Shown: positions 1 to 7,239, counted from the first letter of the stretch. The stretch is DNA of 10,989 nucleotides from Desulfobacula sp. (GCA_029940235.1 JAOZRI010000057.1:1-10989); one strand, 5' to 3'. Made by a program: numbers and translations. The notes: generated by a model from the sequence alone, not told the origin.

Positions 1-725
1 TATCAAAAGATGTGTTAAGATTTTTTCAATCCATTGGAATGAATCTGATTGAAGGGTATGGTCAGACAGAAGGCACAGGTGTTACCACGCTTTCACCGGC
101 ACAAAAGACCAAATTTGGCACAGTAGGTCTGGCTCTTCAGGGAATAGATATTAAAATTGCTGAGGATGGTGAAATCCTTGTAAGATCTCCATCGGTGTTT
201 AAAGGCTATTATAAAAATGAGAAATCAACAAAAGAAACTGTTGTTGATGGATGGCTTTTAACAGGTGATGTTGGCGAGATTGATGAAGATGGATTCTTAT
301 CAATAACCGATCGTAAAAAAGATATTATGGTAACAGCAGGCGGTAAAAATATTACCCCGCAGTATATAGAAAACAAACTTAAAGCAAGTCTTTACATCAA
401 TGATACTGTTCTAATAGGTGACAGGCGTAAATTTATATCCTGCCTTATCATGATTGATGAAGACAATGTTGTTAAATTTGCCCAGGATAATAAGATTCAA
501 TTTTCAACCTATAAGGATTTAACCTGTAATGAACAGGTAATTGAGCTTATTGACAAGGAAGTCAAAAATGTCAATGCGACCCTTGCAAGGGTTGAAAATA
601 TCAGAAAATTTACCATTCTTCCAAAGCGTCTTTACGAAGAAGATGGAGAAGTCACTCCTACCATGAAAATTAAACGAAAAGTTGTACATGAGGCATTTAA
701 AGACCTTATCGAAGCTATGTATTAG
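1..725 (+). CDS. Long-chain acyl-CoA synthetase (AMP-forming), C-terminal part
   Basis: This is the C-terminal part of an adenylate-forming enzyme that activates fatty acids to acyl-CoA by way of an acyl-adenylate. The frame is open from the left edge, so the true start lies outside the window; the GTG at 12 is an internal valine codon. The visible motifs come in ANL-superfamily order: GYGQTEGTG (adenine-binding A5), GWLLTGDVGEIDEDG (A7, ribose-binding Asp), ITDRKKDIMVTAGGKNI (A8 hinge), and PTMKIKRK near the end, whose Lys (codon 666-668) is the expected catalytic A10 lysine. The segment after A8 (TPQYIENKLK, then VLIGDRRKFISCLI) matches the FAA1/FadD15-type bacterial long-chain ligases better than acetyl-CoA synthetase. 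About 240 residues of a family usually near 600 are present. It ends convergently with the DUF368 gene, 56 bases away. The family is clear, but chain-length preference cannot be read. Confidence 0.9.
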   Translation, partial: SKDVLRFFQSIGMNLIEGYGQTEGTGVTTLSPAQKTKFGTVGLALQGIDIKIAEDGEILVRSPSVFKGYYKNEKSTKETVVDGWLLTGDVGEIDEDGFLSITDRKKDIMVTAGGKNITPQYIENKLKASLYINDTVLIGDRRKFISCLIMIDEDNVVKFAQDNKIQFSTYKDLTCNEQVIELIDKEVKNVNATLARVENIRKFTILPKRLYEEDGEVTPTMKIKRKVVHEAFKDLIEAMY

Positions 726-781
726 TATTTGGATCAGAACTCACCCAAACACACGCATGGAATCGCCATAGCTGCCAGATA

Positions 782-1921
782 TTATTTGCTGGATTTGAGC
801 TCTTTTTTTATGAAAAACAACATGATTATGCATCCTGTTATAAAAAAGATGCCTGAAATATACAGTTGTGGACCAGGCTGGGGCAATTCATTGATATTGG
901 TGTAAACCCTTACATTTTCCACAATACTTATAACATGATCCTGCTTAATATATTGCTGTGCCATAATTATACTTTTTTTAAAAGGCCACAGGGCATACAG
1001 AGAACCTGCCATCAACCCTGCAAGAAATGCCATTGTTGGGTTATAAAATCGTTTTAAAAGCATGTTAACAAGTCTGGCAAAGACAAGACCACCAAACACA
1101 ATACCGAGTGTAAAGCACCCAAGGAACACCAGATTATCCATATTCAATGTTCCAAGTCCTGATATTGCAGAGACAATGGCAAAATATTCTCCCATCAAAA
1201 TAAGCACCAGAGAACCACTTATACCCGGCAGTACCATGGCTGAGATTGCGACAGCTCCACATAAGAGAGCATAGGAATATTCATTAAGAGTGTATTTCCC
1301 TGTAAATGAAAAAATCTTATTTGTCTGTCTCTCTTTTGTAATATTAGGATCTGCTTGTAAATGTCGTGCCTGGTAGTGTTGAGATTTCTTTTTTACTTTA
1401 TCATATGGATTGACCGCATAGCTGACATAGATAGTTGCAACAGCACCAATAACAGCAAATAAAATCAGACTGGCTTTTTTATTTTCAACCATTTTTACTG
1501 GAATTATAATGGAGATTAAAATCAAACCGAAAAATAGGGAATATGTAGCACAAAATTGGTAAACAATTAAATATTTCATTAAACTTGAAAGGCAGAGGAT
1601 AGCAATGACTGCACCTGCAATTAATTTGAACAGAAAAATAAAATCATTCTTTTGCAAAAATTTAACAAAACTATTGATTGAGCCGGATTTATGGGGTTTA
1701 AAAACTATTTTAATAATATATGATAATGCAGAAAGGATGTTGGCTTTATTAATATTATTTAAAATCGCAAAGACACGCTCATAAATTTTGAAAATCAGAA
1801 GAAATGTGCCACCTGAAACTCCTGGAATTATATTTGCAGTTCCCAGACAAAAGCCCATGAGCAACTCTTGAATTAAAGATAGCTGCTGGCGGTCTTTACT
1901 AATCATTTTGTTGTGGACCAT
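782..1921 (-). CDS. popT: DUF368 membrane protein, undecaprenyl-phosphate translocase (PopT) family
   Basis: This polytopic inner-membrane protein of 379 residues carries the two-fold DUF368 signature: IIPGVSGGT at residues 31-39 and LPGISGS at 231-237, each followed by a hydrophobic helix and a short aromatic/acidic turn (IYERVF, GEYFAI). DUF368 proteins have been shown in other bacteria to return undecaprenyl phosphate (C55-P), the carrier for peptidoglycan and surface glycans, across the membrane; that role is inferred here from family membership. Many DUF368 proteins are near 270-310 residues. The extra length here is a charged loop at about 171-212 and a polar stretch near 315-350. I chose the ATG at 1921 because CAGGAT lies 10 bases upstream. 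The frame stays open to a TTG at 1963 inside pcm, but that start has no convincing ribosome site. It is the last gene of the minus-strand operon, 16 bases after pcm. Confidence 0.88.
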   Translation of the reverse strand: MVHNKMISKDRQQLSLIQELLMGFCLGTANIIPGVSGGTFLLIFKIYERVFAILNNINKANILSALSYIIKIVFKPHKSGSINSFVKFLQKNDFIFLFKLIAGAVIAILCLSSLMKYLIVYQFCATYSLFFGLILISIIIPVKMVENKKASLILFAVIGAVATIYVSYAVNPYDKVKKKSQHYQARHLQADPNITKERQTNKIFSFTGKYTLNEYSYALLCGAVAISAMVLPGISGSLVLILMGEYFAIVSAISGLGTLNMDNLVFLGCFTLGIVFGGLVFARLVNMLLKRFYNPTMAFLAGLMAGSLYALWPFKKSIIMAQQYIKQDHVISIVENVRVYTNINELPQPGPQLYISGIFFITGCIIMLFFIKKELKSSK

Positions 1922-1931
1922 TATGGTGTTA

Positions 1932-1937
1932 ATCCTG
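1932..1937 (-). promoter_or_regulatory. Ribosome binding site deciding the popT start
   Basis: Read on the minus strand, CAGGAT directly follows the pcm TGA and lies 10 bases before the ATG at 1921. It favours that ATG over the upstream in-frame TTG at 1963 and suggests that ribosomes finishing pcm can re-initiate on the next gene. Confidence 0.5.
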
Positions 1938-2621
1938 TCATCTATCCCAGCCGTGTTGACCAATCAATTTCACAAACCTGCACCCACCAAGTTTTGTTGT
2001 TTTTATCCCCTCTTGAGTTTTTTCAAGTTTTAACAACTCCTGGACATGATTGCCTCCCACCGGCATTATAAGTCTTCCTCCCAAGGCAAGCTGGTCAACC
2101 AGTGGTAAAGGAATTGACTGGCCTCCTGCAGTAACAATTATGGCATCAAAAGGGCCCTCACTGTTCCATCCTTGAGTGCCGTCGGAATACCTTGTTACAA
2201 TATTATGGTATTTAAGCCTGTCAAAAAGTTTTCTTGTCTGTAAAAACAGAGAATTATTTCTTTCAATAGTATAGACCTTATAAACAATCTTGGACAAAAC
2301 TGCAGCCTGATATCCTGACCCTGTTCCTATCTCAAGAACCCTTTCATGGCCTTTTAAATCAAGGTTATGGGTCATTTGTGCTATAATATATGGCTGGGAA
2401 ATTGTCTGGCCTTCACCTATGGGAAGAGGAAAATCTCCATAGGCACTGTCAACAAGAGCTTCACTGACAAACAAATGCCTTGGCACCCTGGATATGGCAT
2501 CAAGAACCTGTGGATCTGTTATTCCCCTTGCAATAATCTGTTTTTCAAGCATTTCATTTCGCAGGCGAATAAATTTTTTGGAAATCTCTTTCATGGCGTT
2601 ATTAAATATCAGCAAGTTCAT
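1938..2621 (-). CDS. pcm: Protein-L-isoaspartate O-methyltransferase
   Basis: This cytoplasmic repair enzyme uses S-adenosylmethionine to methylate isoaspartyl residues in damaged proteins. At 227 residues it has the usual family length. The signatures are in order: ITDPQVLDAISRVPRHLFV near residues 35-53, YGDFPLPIGEGQTISQPYI (substrate loop), VLEIGTGSGYQAAVLS (motif I, SAM-binding glycine loop), VYTIERN (acidic end of strand 2), FDAIIVTAGG (motif II) and GGRLIMPVGG (motif III). The ATG at 2621 has a run of five G only one base upstream, which is tight, so TTG at codon 3 or ATG at codon 10 (2594) could be the true start. It lies 104 bases after the glycosyltransferase and 16 before popT, in one direction, so it is probably read from the same promoter. 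The assignment is firm. Confidence 0.96.
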   Translation of the reverse strand: MNLLIFNNAMKEISKKFIRLRNEMLEKQIIARGITDPQVLDAISRVPRHLFVSEALVDSAYGDFPLPIGEGQTISQPYIIAQMTHNLDLKGHERVLEIGTGSGYQAAVLSKIVYKVYTIERNNSLFLQTRKLFDRLKYHNIVTRYSDGTQGWNSEGPFDAIIVTAGGQSIPLPLVDQLALGGRLIMPVGGNHVQELLKLEKTQEGIKTTKLGGCRFVKLIGQHGWDR

Positions 2622-2725
2622 ACCCCCGTCAAGCAGATACTATGTCATTGGGATATTTGCATGTTTTTTTGACACGTCCCAGGATATTTATCTTCCATTA
2701 CACGCCAGGACAGGTATTGAACATA

Positions 2726-3910
2726 TCATGGACTCAATAGTCGAAAAAGATGACCTGCTGCTATTGCAGCACCGTTTAAATTAATGGTTTTTTCTCCATG
2801 TTCTGTATTAAGCATCTGTTTTTTCAAAGCATCAAAGAGATCCTGGTGATTCAAACTGTTTTCTTGAAAAACAAGGAGCTGGTTGCCAGTTTTCAGCAAA
2901 AGCTGTTTAAGGTGTATCTCCTGCTCCCTGTCCTGCATTTCCCGAACCAGAACAACACAGGGAATACCAATATGAAGCATATCCATCAAGCTGTTATAAC
3001 CACCATATATGAGGGCACATTTTGAATTTATAAGAGCATCATTGTAACGGCTGCCGGGAGCTTCAAGTAAACAGTGGTCAAGATCCTGGAATAGGGAACG
3101 AACTTTTATATCACTGCTTGACCCTCTTTCCATGCCGATAAATATCTGCCATTTACCATGGGATGGACCGATAAGATGCAGTGCTTTTGAAAGCTCTACA
3201 ATAAGATCAAATGTTGACTCACCAAGCCAGGGTATGGATATTGTCCCGGCCAGAAGCTCATCGCTATTAATAGTTTTTCCCTCTTGTCTATAAATCTCTG
3301 TTAATCTGGAGACATAACCACACTCCACTGGAGATATCCCAAACTGGTTTTTGAGCTGCTCCATATTTGCATTTCCCAGTACAGAGCTGTCTCCATACCA
3401 TAAAAGAGCTGTGTAATACTTTTCAAACAATTCACAAGATAAACTGGAGTGAACCTGGGGGACTGAACCCACAACACCGCGGACTCCAAGAACCCATCTT
3501 GTATTGGTATCACTACTCACCTTAAGTGCCTCTCGCAATTCCCTATGTTTACCTTGTGGAGTGTGATCAGCAAGGACAAGCTTGGGTCGATAGAGTTCAA
3601 CAATGTTGCGCAGAGTTTCTGCTCTGATTTCACCAAGTTCTCTATCTGTAAAATTACTCTTGCCATCTATTCCGCATGATTTACCATTAATCACCTGGGT
3701 TTCATATGAAGGGAGTTTAAGCCAGTCAAGAGGTGCCGGGCCTATAAGTTCCTGGGAGATTTGACAGCCAGAGACAAAAAGCACTTTTAAATCAGGATAA
3801 AGGCGCCGTAGAGCCAGCCCTATACCGATACTGCGGCTGGCATGTCCTAATCCCCGGCCATCATGGGCATAGATTAAAATATCAAGGTGATGCTCAGTCA
3901 TGTTTGCCAT
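2726..3910 (-). CDS. Predicted GT-B glycosyltransferase, MurG/COG4671-like
   Basis: A 394-residue protein with a MurG-like two-domain GT-B layout. Near the N-terminus ILIYAHDGRGLGHASRS (about residues 11-27) matches the glycine/His loop that opens the COG4671 'predicted glycosyltransferase' group (HDxxGLGHxxR). In the C-terminal half CALIYGGYNSLMDML (298-312) followed by GIPCVVLVRE and DREQEIH is the nucleotide-sugar side, where MurG-type enzymes have GG.N and a downstream Glu/Gln. No signal peptide or membrane helix is visible, so it should work at the cytoplasmic face, but donor and acceptor cannot be read. AAGGA is one base from the first ATG and 10 bases from the ATG at 3901, so the shorter 391-residue form may be the real one. 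It is first in the operon with pcm and popT, behind the promoter at 3946-3974. Related surface-glycan, glycolipid or MGT-type functions are all possible. Confidence 0.78.
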   Translation of the reverse strand: MANMTEHHLDILIYAHDGRGLGHASRSIGIGLALRRLYPDLKVLFVSGCQISQELIGPAPLDWLKLPSYETQVINGKSCGIDGKSNFTDRELGEIRAETLRNIVELYRPKLVLADHTPQGKHRELREALKVSSDTNTRWVLGVRGVVGSVPQVHSSLSCELFEKYYTALLWYGDSSVLGNANMEQLKNQFGISPVECGYVSRLTEIYRQEGKTINSDELLAGTISIPWLGESTFDLIVELSKALHLIGPSHGKWQIFIGMERGSSSDIKVRSLFQDLDHCLLEAPGSRYNDALINSKCALIYGGYNSLMDMLHIGIPCVVLVREMQDREQEIHLKQLLLKTGNQLLVFQENSLNHQDLFDALKKQMLNTEHGEKTINLNGAAIAAGHLFRLLSP

Positions 3911-4095
3911 TTCCTTATCTTTGTATGTTCAGTGCAAATATTTACAATATAATTATTTTTTAAAAAGATAGCAAGAATGGTTTGTGCCCATAATTTATGA
4001 CTACTATTTCTGCCCACTCTTTTTGATCAGATCAGTTTGACCGCAGAACAATCTTACCTTGCTTTTTAGCTTTAAGGTCAGTATTTATAACTTCC
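3911..4095. other. Divergent intergenic region between glycosyltransferase and channel gene
   Basis: These 185 bases separate two divergent genes. The left part holds the minus-strand promoter. In the right part TGATCAGATCAG (about 4024-4035) is a short tandem GATCA followed by TTGACC at 4037-4042, a fair -35 for the channel gene. No -10 at a normal distance is convincing, so the plus-strand promoter is unassigned. No RNA gene or reading frame of note is seen. Confidence 0.4.
3946..3974 (-). promoter_or_regulatory. Sigma70-type promoter for the glycosyltransferase-pcm-popT operon
   Basis: On the minus strand TTGCTA (-35, 3969-3974) is followed after exactly 17 bases by TATATT (-10, 3946-3951). 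Both match the consensus at four or five of six positions, and the spacer is very A/T-rich. A start near 3939 would give a leader of roughly 30-40 bases before the glycosyltransferase start codon. Confidence 0.6.
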
Positions 4096-5106
4096 ATGAA
4101 CAGACTTAAACAAATCATAAGAGCAATAATTATCTCATGGATGATTTTTTTCATTGGTGTGGCCGGGTATATGATCATTGAAAAATGGAATTTCCTTGAT
4201 GCTGCCTATATGACAGCACTGACCGTTACCACTGTCGGATTTATGGAAGTTCATCAAACAAGCGATGCTGGAAAAATATTTACCATCTTTGTCATGATCG
4301 CAGGTGTGGGATATTTTCTTTACATTACAGGGATTATCATACAAGCAGTTGTTGAAGGGGAAGTGCAAACTCTTTTGGGGAGAAAAAGATTGGATAAAAA
4401 AATCAGTAAATTAAAAAAACATTATATTATCTGCGGATATGGTCGCATTGGAAGGGTTTTATGCCGTCTGATAAAAGATGAGAAAAAAGATCTTGTTGTA
4501 ATTGAGAAGGATGATGATCTTGTTGAAATATTAGAAAAAGATAAATCACACTATCTTCATGGCGATGTATCCGATGAAAGCCTGCTTGAGAGAGCTGGTA
4601 TTAAAAGAGCTTCCTATCTCATCGCTGCCCTGGGATCTGATGTGGCCAATGTGTTTCTTGTTTTAACAGCAAGGCAGCTTAATCCAGATATTTATATTCT
4701 GGCAAGGGCAAGCCGTCCTGATGTGAAAAACAAACTCCTGATTGCCGGTGCCAATCATGTTGAATCACCATATGATATAGGTGCCGTATCCATGGGGTTA
4801 CAACTATTAAGACCCAGTGTAAGCAGTTTTCTAAACACTGCATTATCCAGAAGAAAAGAGGCCATACAGATTGAAGAACTTTTTATTCCTAAAACCTCAA
4901 AATATACTAATATTGCTTTAAAAGATTCCCAGATCAGGCAGGATTTCAACCTTATTATTATAGCAATAAAAAAAGCATCCGGCGAAATGCTTTTTAATCC
5001 CCACTTTGAAACATTGATTGAAACGCTTGATACAGTGATTGTAATGGGGAAAACTCCAGATTTAAAACAATTTGCAACAGCAATCAATCCAAAGAGCAAA
5101 TTTTAA
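4096..5106 (+). CDS. Two-TM ion channel with RCK (TrkA-N/TrkA-C) regulatory domains
   Basis: This 336-residue protein has the MthK-like layout of a prokaryotic K+ channel subunit. It starts with a membrane helix (about 7-28), then the pore loop FLDAAYMTALTVTTVGFMEV (33-52), a second helix (about 60-83) and a charged linker. An RCK/TrkA-N Rossmann domain follows (about 107-230), with CGYGRIG (glycine loop at 114-119) and VVIEKDDD, where E137 sits at the ribose-binding position that favours NAD(H). The TrkA-C-like domain spans about 257-330. Four subunits would form the pore with a cytoplasmic gating ring. The selectivity filter is odd: residues 46-51 read TVGFME where classic channels have TVGYGD, so Phe and Met replace Tyr and the second Gly. 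K+ selectivity is therefore inferred only. The gene stands alone. No strong ribosome site precedes the ATG at 4096, though translation from there gives the expected first helix. Confidence 0.88.
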   Translation: MNRLKQIIRAIIISWMIFFIGVAGYMIIEKWNFLDAAYMTALTVTTVGFMEVHQTSDAGKIFTIFVMIAGVGYFLYITGIIIQAVVEGEVQTLLGRKRLDKKISKLKKHYIICGYGRIGRVLCRLIKDEKKDLVVIEKDDDLVEILEKDKSHYLHGDVSDESLLERAGIKRASYLIAALGSDVANVFLVLTARQLNPDIYILARASRPDVKNKLLIAGANHVESPYDIGAVSMGLQLLRPSVSSFLNTALSRRKEAIQIEELFIPKTSKYTNIALKDSQIRQDFNLIIIAIKKASGEMLFNPHFETLIETLDTVIVMGKTPDLKQFATAINPKSKF

Positions 5107-5139
5107 TTCATAATTTAAAAAACTTCTTTAATTATGAAT
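5106..5139. terminator. Weak AT-rich inverted repeat between convergent genes
   Basis: ATTCATAATT (5106-5115) is repeated inverted as AATTATGAAT (5130-5139), giving a 10-bp perfect stem with a 14-base loop in the 46-base gap between the channel stop and the cyclo-ligase stop. Its position suits a bidirectional terminator. The stem has only one G:C pair and no clean T-tract follows, so it would be a weak hairpin. Confidence 0.3.
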
Positions 5140-5152
5140 ATATAACTCAATA

Positions 5153-5740
5153 TTAAATTTTATAAATTATGCGTTTATCTGTAATGATAATATCAACAGT
5201 ATATTTTCTTGATTCCATCTGAATCTGGTCGACCACCTGCTCTTCATAGGCAAGAGATATTTTTCTACATGTTTCTGGAAGCTTTGAAATCAATCTGCGA
5301 TAGTAATCATTGCCAAAACCTACTCTGCCTCCTTTATCATCAAAGGCAAGCCCTGGAATAATTGCAATATCGATATCCTCCAGTGGTATTTTTTTACACT
5401 TTTTAATATTGGGTTCCAGGATATCATTATTATTAGTTACAAGATCCTTGCTAAAATCTGTAATTTTGTAAAGATTAATAACATTTTTTGTACTGATTAA
5501 AACTGGCAATACAATCTGTTTTTCAATGTATAATGCTTTTTGAATAATTTTTTCAGTTGGGATTTCACTGCTTTGTGGAGTATATAAAAATATCATCTCA
5601 GATTCCATAAAATTGGCAAACTCAAAAAGTTTATGTTCTATTGTTTCATACTTTTGAGCAAGTTCTTCTATGGTAAACTTATCCAACCGTTCCGCCACCA
5701 CTGACAGGCTGCTGCTTTTTAAGCTCTTTATTTCATTCAT
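5153..5740 (-). CDS. 5-formyltetrahydrofolate cyclo-ligase family protein (divergent)
   Basis: The family uses ATP to convert 5-formyl-THF to 5,10-methenyl-THF, returning a folate storage form to the one-carbon pool. The 195-residue length is typical. The family pattern is clearest in the C-terminal half: EPNI (109-112), IIPGLAFDDKGGRVGFGNDYY (from 127), then ISLAYEEQVVD and a final VDIIITDKRII. FLYTPQSSEIPT (51-62) holds the Glu expected in the substrate pocket. Two parts are unusual. The N-terminus lacks the common K..LR...R pattern, and the signature loop reads GFGNDYYRR where GxGGGYYDR is usual, so Asp is replaced by Arg at 148. Activity may be altered. I chose the ATG at 5740 because AAAGGA lies 9 bases upstream; a TTG at 5764 would add eight residues. 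The gene is monocistronic, convergent with the channel gene and divergent from serS. Confidence 0.82.
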   Translation of the reverse strand: MNEIKSLKSSSLSVVAERLDKFTIEELAQKYETIEHKLFEFANFMESEMIFLYTPQSSEIPTEKIIQKALYIEKQIVLPVLISTKNVINLYKITDFSKDLVTNNNDILEPNIKKCKKIPLEDIDIAIIPGLAFDDKGGRVGFGNDYYRRLISKLPETCRKISLAYEEQVVDQIQMESRKYTVDIIITDKRIIYKI

Positions 5741-5749
5741 TCCCACTAT

Positions 5750-5755
5750 TCCTTT
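5750..5755 (-). promoter_or_regulatory. Ribosome binding site deciding the cyclo-ligase start
   Basis: AAAGGA on the minus strand, with a 9-base spacer to the ATG at 5740, supports this start over the upstream in-frame TTG at 5764, which would place the site inside the coding region. Confidence 0.6.
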
Positions 5756-5795
5756 AATTTGCAAAACCTTTTTAAAGTCATTAAACTTTTAGCAA

Positions 5796-5823
5796 ATATT
5801 ATACACCTTGCCACAATTGTCAA
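5796..5823 (-). promoter_or_regulatory. Probable sigma70 promoter for the folate cyclo-ligase gene
   Basis: A perfect TTGACA (-35, 5818-5823) on the minus strand is followed after 16 bases by TAATAT (-10, 5796-5801). An overlapping TATAAT at 5798-5803 is a better hexamer, but its spacer would be only 14 bases. A start near 5789 gives a leader of about 50 bases. Confidence 0.55.
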
Positions 5824-5841
5824 CGGTCAATAACCCCTTTG

Positions 5842-5856
5842 ATAATCATTGATTAT
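5842..5856. promoter_or_regulatory. 15-bp palindrome upstream of serS, possible operator
   Basis: ATAATCA-T-TGATTAT is a perfect inverted repeat with 7-base arms around a single base. Its right end touches the proposed serS -35. The left portion, TGATAATCATT, resembles a Fur-box half (TGATAATnATT), but the other half does not follow the Fur pattern. In AT-rich DNA such a palindrome can be chance, so the regulator is unknown. Confidence 0.25.
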
Positions 5857-5884
5857 TTATACGCTCCATGATATCAGATATAAT
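5856..5884 (+). promoter_or_regulatory. Possible promoter for the serS-thrC gene string
   Basis: A perfect TATAAT (-10, 5879-5884) is preceded at 17 bases by TTTATA (5856-5861, four of six matches to TTGACA). The start would be near 5891, leaving a leader of about 55 bases before serS. No T-box-like leader or attenuator hairpin is evident. Confidence 0.42.
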
Positions 5885-5946
5885 TGTTGTAAAATCTTTA
5901 AAAATAAGAACTTAAAGCAATTATAAATGAGGGATAATTATAGAGA

Positions 5947-7239
5947 ATGCTGGATTTAAAATATATAAAAAATAATCTTGAAGATGTTAAAAAAGGAATG
6001 GCAAAAAGAAGAGCAAAAATTGATTTTTCGCCTTTTTTAGATAATGACGAAAAAAGAAAAGCTCTTCTTTTGGAGATTGAAGAGTTAAGACATAAAAGAA
6101 ATGTTGTTTCAGATGATATTGCAACAATTAAAAAAGCAGGCGACGATGCACAATCTTTTATTGGTGAAATGAAGCTTGTTTCTGAAACAATTAAAAAACT
6201 TGATAAGGAGCTTATAATAATTGAGAAAGATATTCATAATTTTCTTGTCTCTTTACCAAATCTTCCCCACAAAGATGTACCCATGGGTGAAGATGATACT
6301 GAAAATCGGCTGGAAAAAACCCAGGGGACGCCACAAAAATTTGATTTTAAAGCTCAGGCGCACTGGACCCTTGGAGAGAATTTAAATATCCTTGATTTCA
6401 CAAGAGCTGCCAAACTAACAGGAGCTAGATTTGCTCTCTATCTTAGGGCAGGAGCAAAGCTTGAACGTGCACTTATCAATTTTATGCTTGATATCCATAC
6501 ATCACAACATGGTTACACTGAAACCTTGCCACCTTTTATTGTAAACAAAAAAACCATGACAGGTACAGGACAACTGCCCAAGTTTGAAGAAGATCTTTTT
6601 AAACTTGAAGGATTGGATTACTACCTGATTCCAACCTCTGAAGTTCCAATGACCAATATTTATGCCAATGAAATTATTGATGAATCAATGCTACCATGCA
6701 AATTTACTGCTTATACACCCTGTTTCAGATCAGAAGCAGGTTCCTACGGACGTGATACAAGAGGATTGATCCGGCTTCATCAATTTAATAAGGTGGAGAT
6801 GGTTAAATTAACTACGCCTGAAACATCATTTGATGAGTTGGAATCAATGCTTGCCAATGCAGAAAAGATACTGCAACTTCTTGAGTTACCTTATCAGGTG
6901 GTCACTCTCTGCACAGGAGATCTTGGTTTTTCAGCAACAAAAACCTATGATATTGAGGTGTGGATGCCGGGCCAGGACAGTGGCAAAGGCAAATACAGAG
7001 AGATCTCCTCATGCAGCAATTGCCTGGATTTTCAAGCCAGGCGTGCAAATATCCGGTTTAGGAGAAAAGGCAAAAAAAAGTTAGAATATGTTCACACCTT
7101 AAATGGGTCAGGACTGGCTGTGGGAAGGACATTTGCAGCCATATTGGAAAACTATCAACAGGCTGATGGATCAATCACTATCCCTGATGTTCTTATACCT
7201 TACATGGGAGGCCAGAAGGTTATCCAAAATGATGTTTGA
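5947..7239 (+). CDS. serS: Seryl-tRNA synthetase
   Basis: This class II synthetase loads serine onto tRNA-Ser, and onto tRNA-Sec where that exists. Its 430 residues are the normal bacterial length. Residues about 1-110 form the tRNA-binding arm, rich in Lys/Glu and predicted to be a long antiparallel coiled coil (about 30-100). The catalytic core follows, with the serine-site TSEVPMTN (230-237), motif 2 from [16 protein letters not shown] (259-274) through HQFNKVE, and motif 3 [11 protein letters not shown] (385-395), whose Arg contacts [22 protein letters not shown] before motif 3 is the usual bacterial SerRS block. Nothing is missing. The ATG at 5947 begins the canonical [10 protein letters not shown] start; the only purine-rich ribosome site nearby is weak (GAGGG at about -18, AGAGA adjacent). 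It heads a plus-strand string, and its last codons overlap thrC. Confidence 0.98.
   Translation: MLDLKYIKNNLEDVKKGMAKRRAKIDFSPFLDNDEKRKALLLEIEELRHKRNVVSDDIATIKKAGDDAQSFIGEMKLVSETIKKLDKELIIIEKDIHNFLVSLPNLPHKDVPMGEDDTENRLEKTQGTPQKFDFKAQAHWTLGENLNILDFTRAAKLTGARFALYLRAGAKLERALINFMLDIHTSQHGYTETLPPFIVNKKTMTGTGQLPKFEEDLFKLEGLDYYLIPTSEVPMTNIYANEIIDESMLPCKFTAYTPCFRSEAGSYGRDTRGLIRLHQFNKVEMVKLTTPETSFDELESMLANAEKILQLLELPYQVVTLCTGDLGFSATKTYDIEVWMPGQDSGKGKYREISSCSNCLDFQARRANIRFRRKGKKKLEYVHTLNGSGLAVGRTFAAILENYQQADGSITIPDVLIPYMGGQKVIQNDV
7214..7219 (+). promoter_or_regulatory. Ribosome binding site of thrC inside serS
   Basis: AGAAGG within the last codons of serS lies 9 bases before the ATG at 7229 (12 before the adjacent ATG at 7232). 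This fixes the thrC start and makes the longer upstream reading, which would lie inside the serS coding region, unnecessary. Confidence 0.6.

Noticed and set aside
579..592. Perfect 14-bp palindrome ACCCTTGCAAGGGT
   Set aside because: It lies inside the acyl-CoA synthetase coding region. About one palindrome of this size is expected by chance in a window this long.
726..781. Terminator between the acyl-CoA synthetase and the DUF368 gene
   Set aside because: Only 4-bp stems are present and no T-tract follows a stem on either strand.
1922..1963. TTG start for the DUF368 protein inside pcm
   Set aside because: It has no convincing ribosome site and adds a polar stretch not expected before the first helix. 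ATG 1921 has a better-placed site.
2648..2728. TGA at the end of the glycosyltransferase gene as a selenocysteine codon with an extension
   Set aside because: No convincing SECIS-like hairpin follows the TGA, no cysteine is expected at this place in the family, and the extension resembles nothing known.
4339..4422. Internal start producing a separate RCK subunit, as in MthK
   Set aside because: The linker between the second membrane helix and the RCK domain contains no Met codon and no ribosome site.
7103..7228. Longer N-terminus for threonine synthase
   Set aside because: This stretch lies wholly within the serS coding region, and a good ribosome site marks the ATG at 7229.
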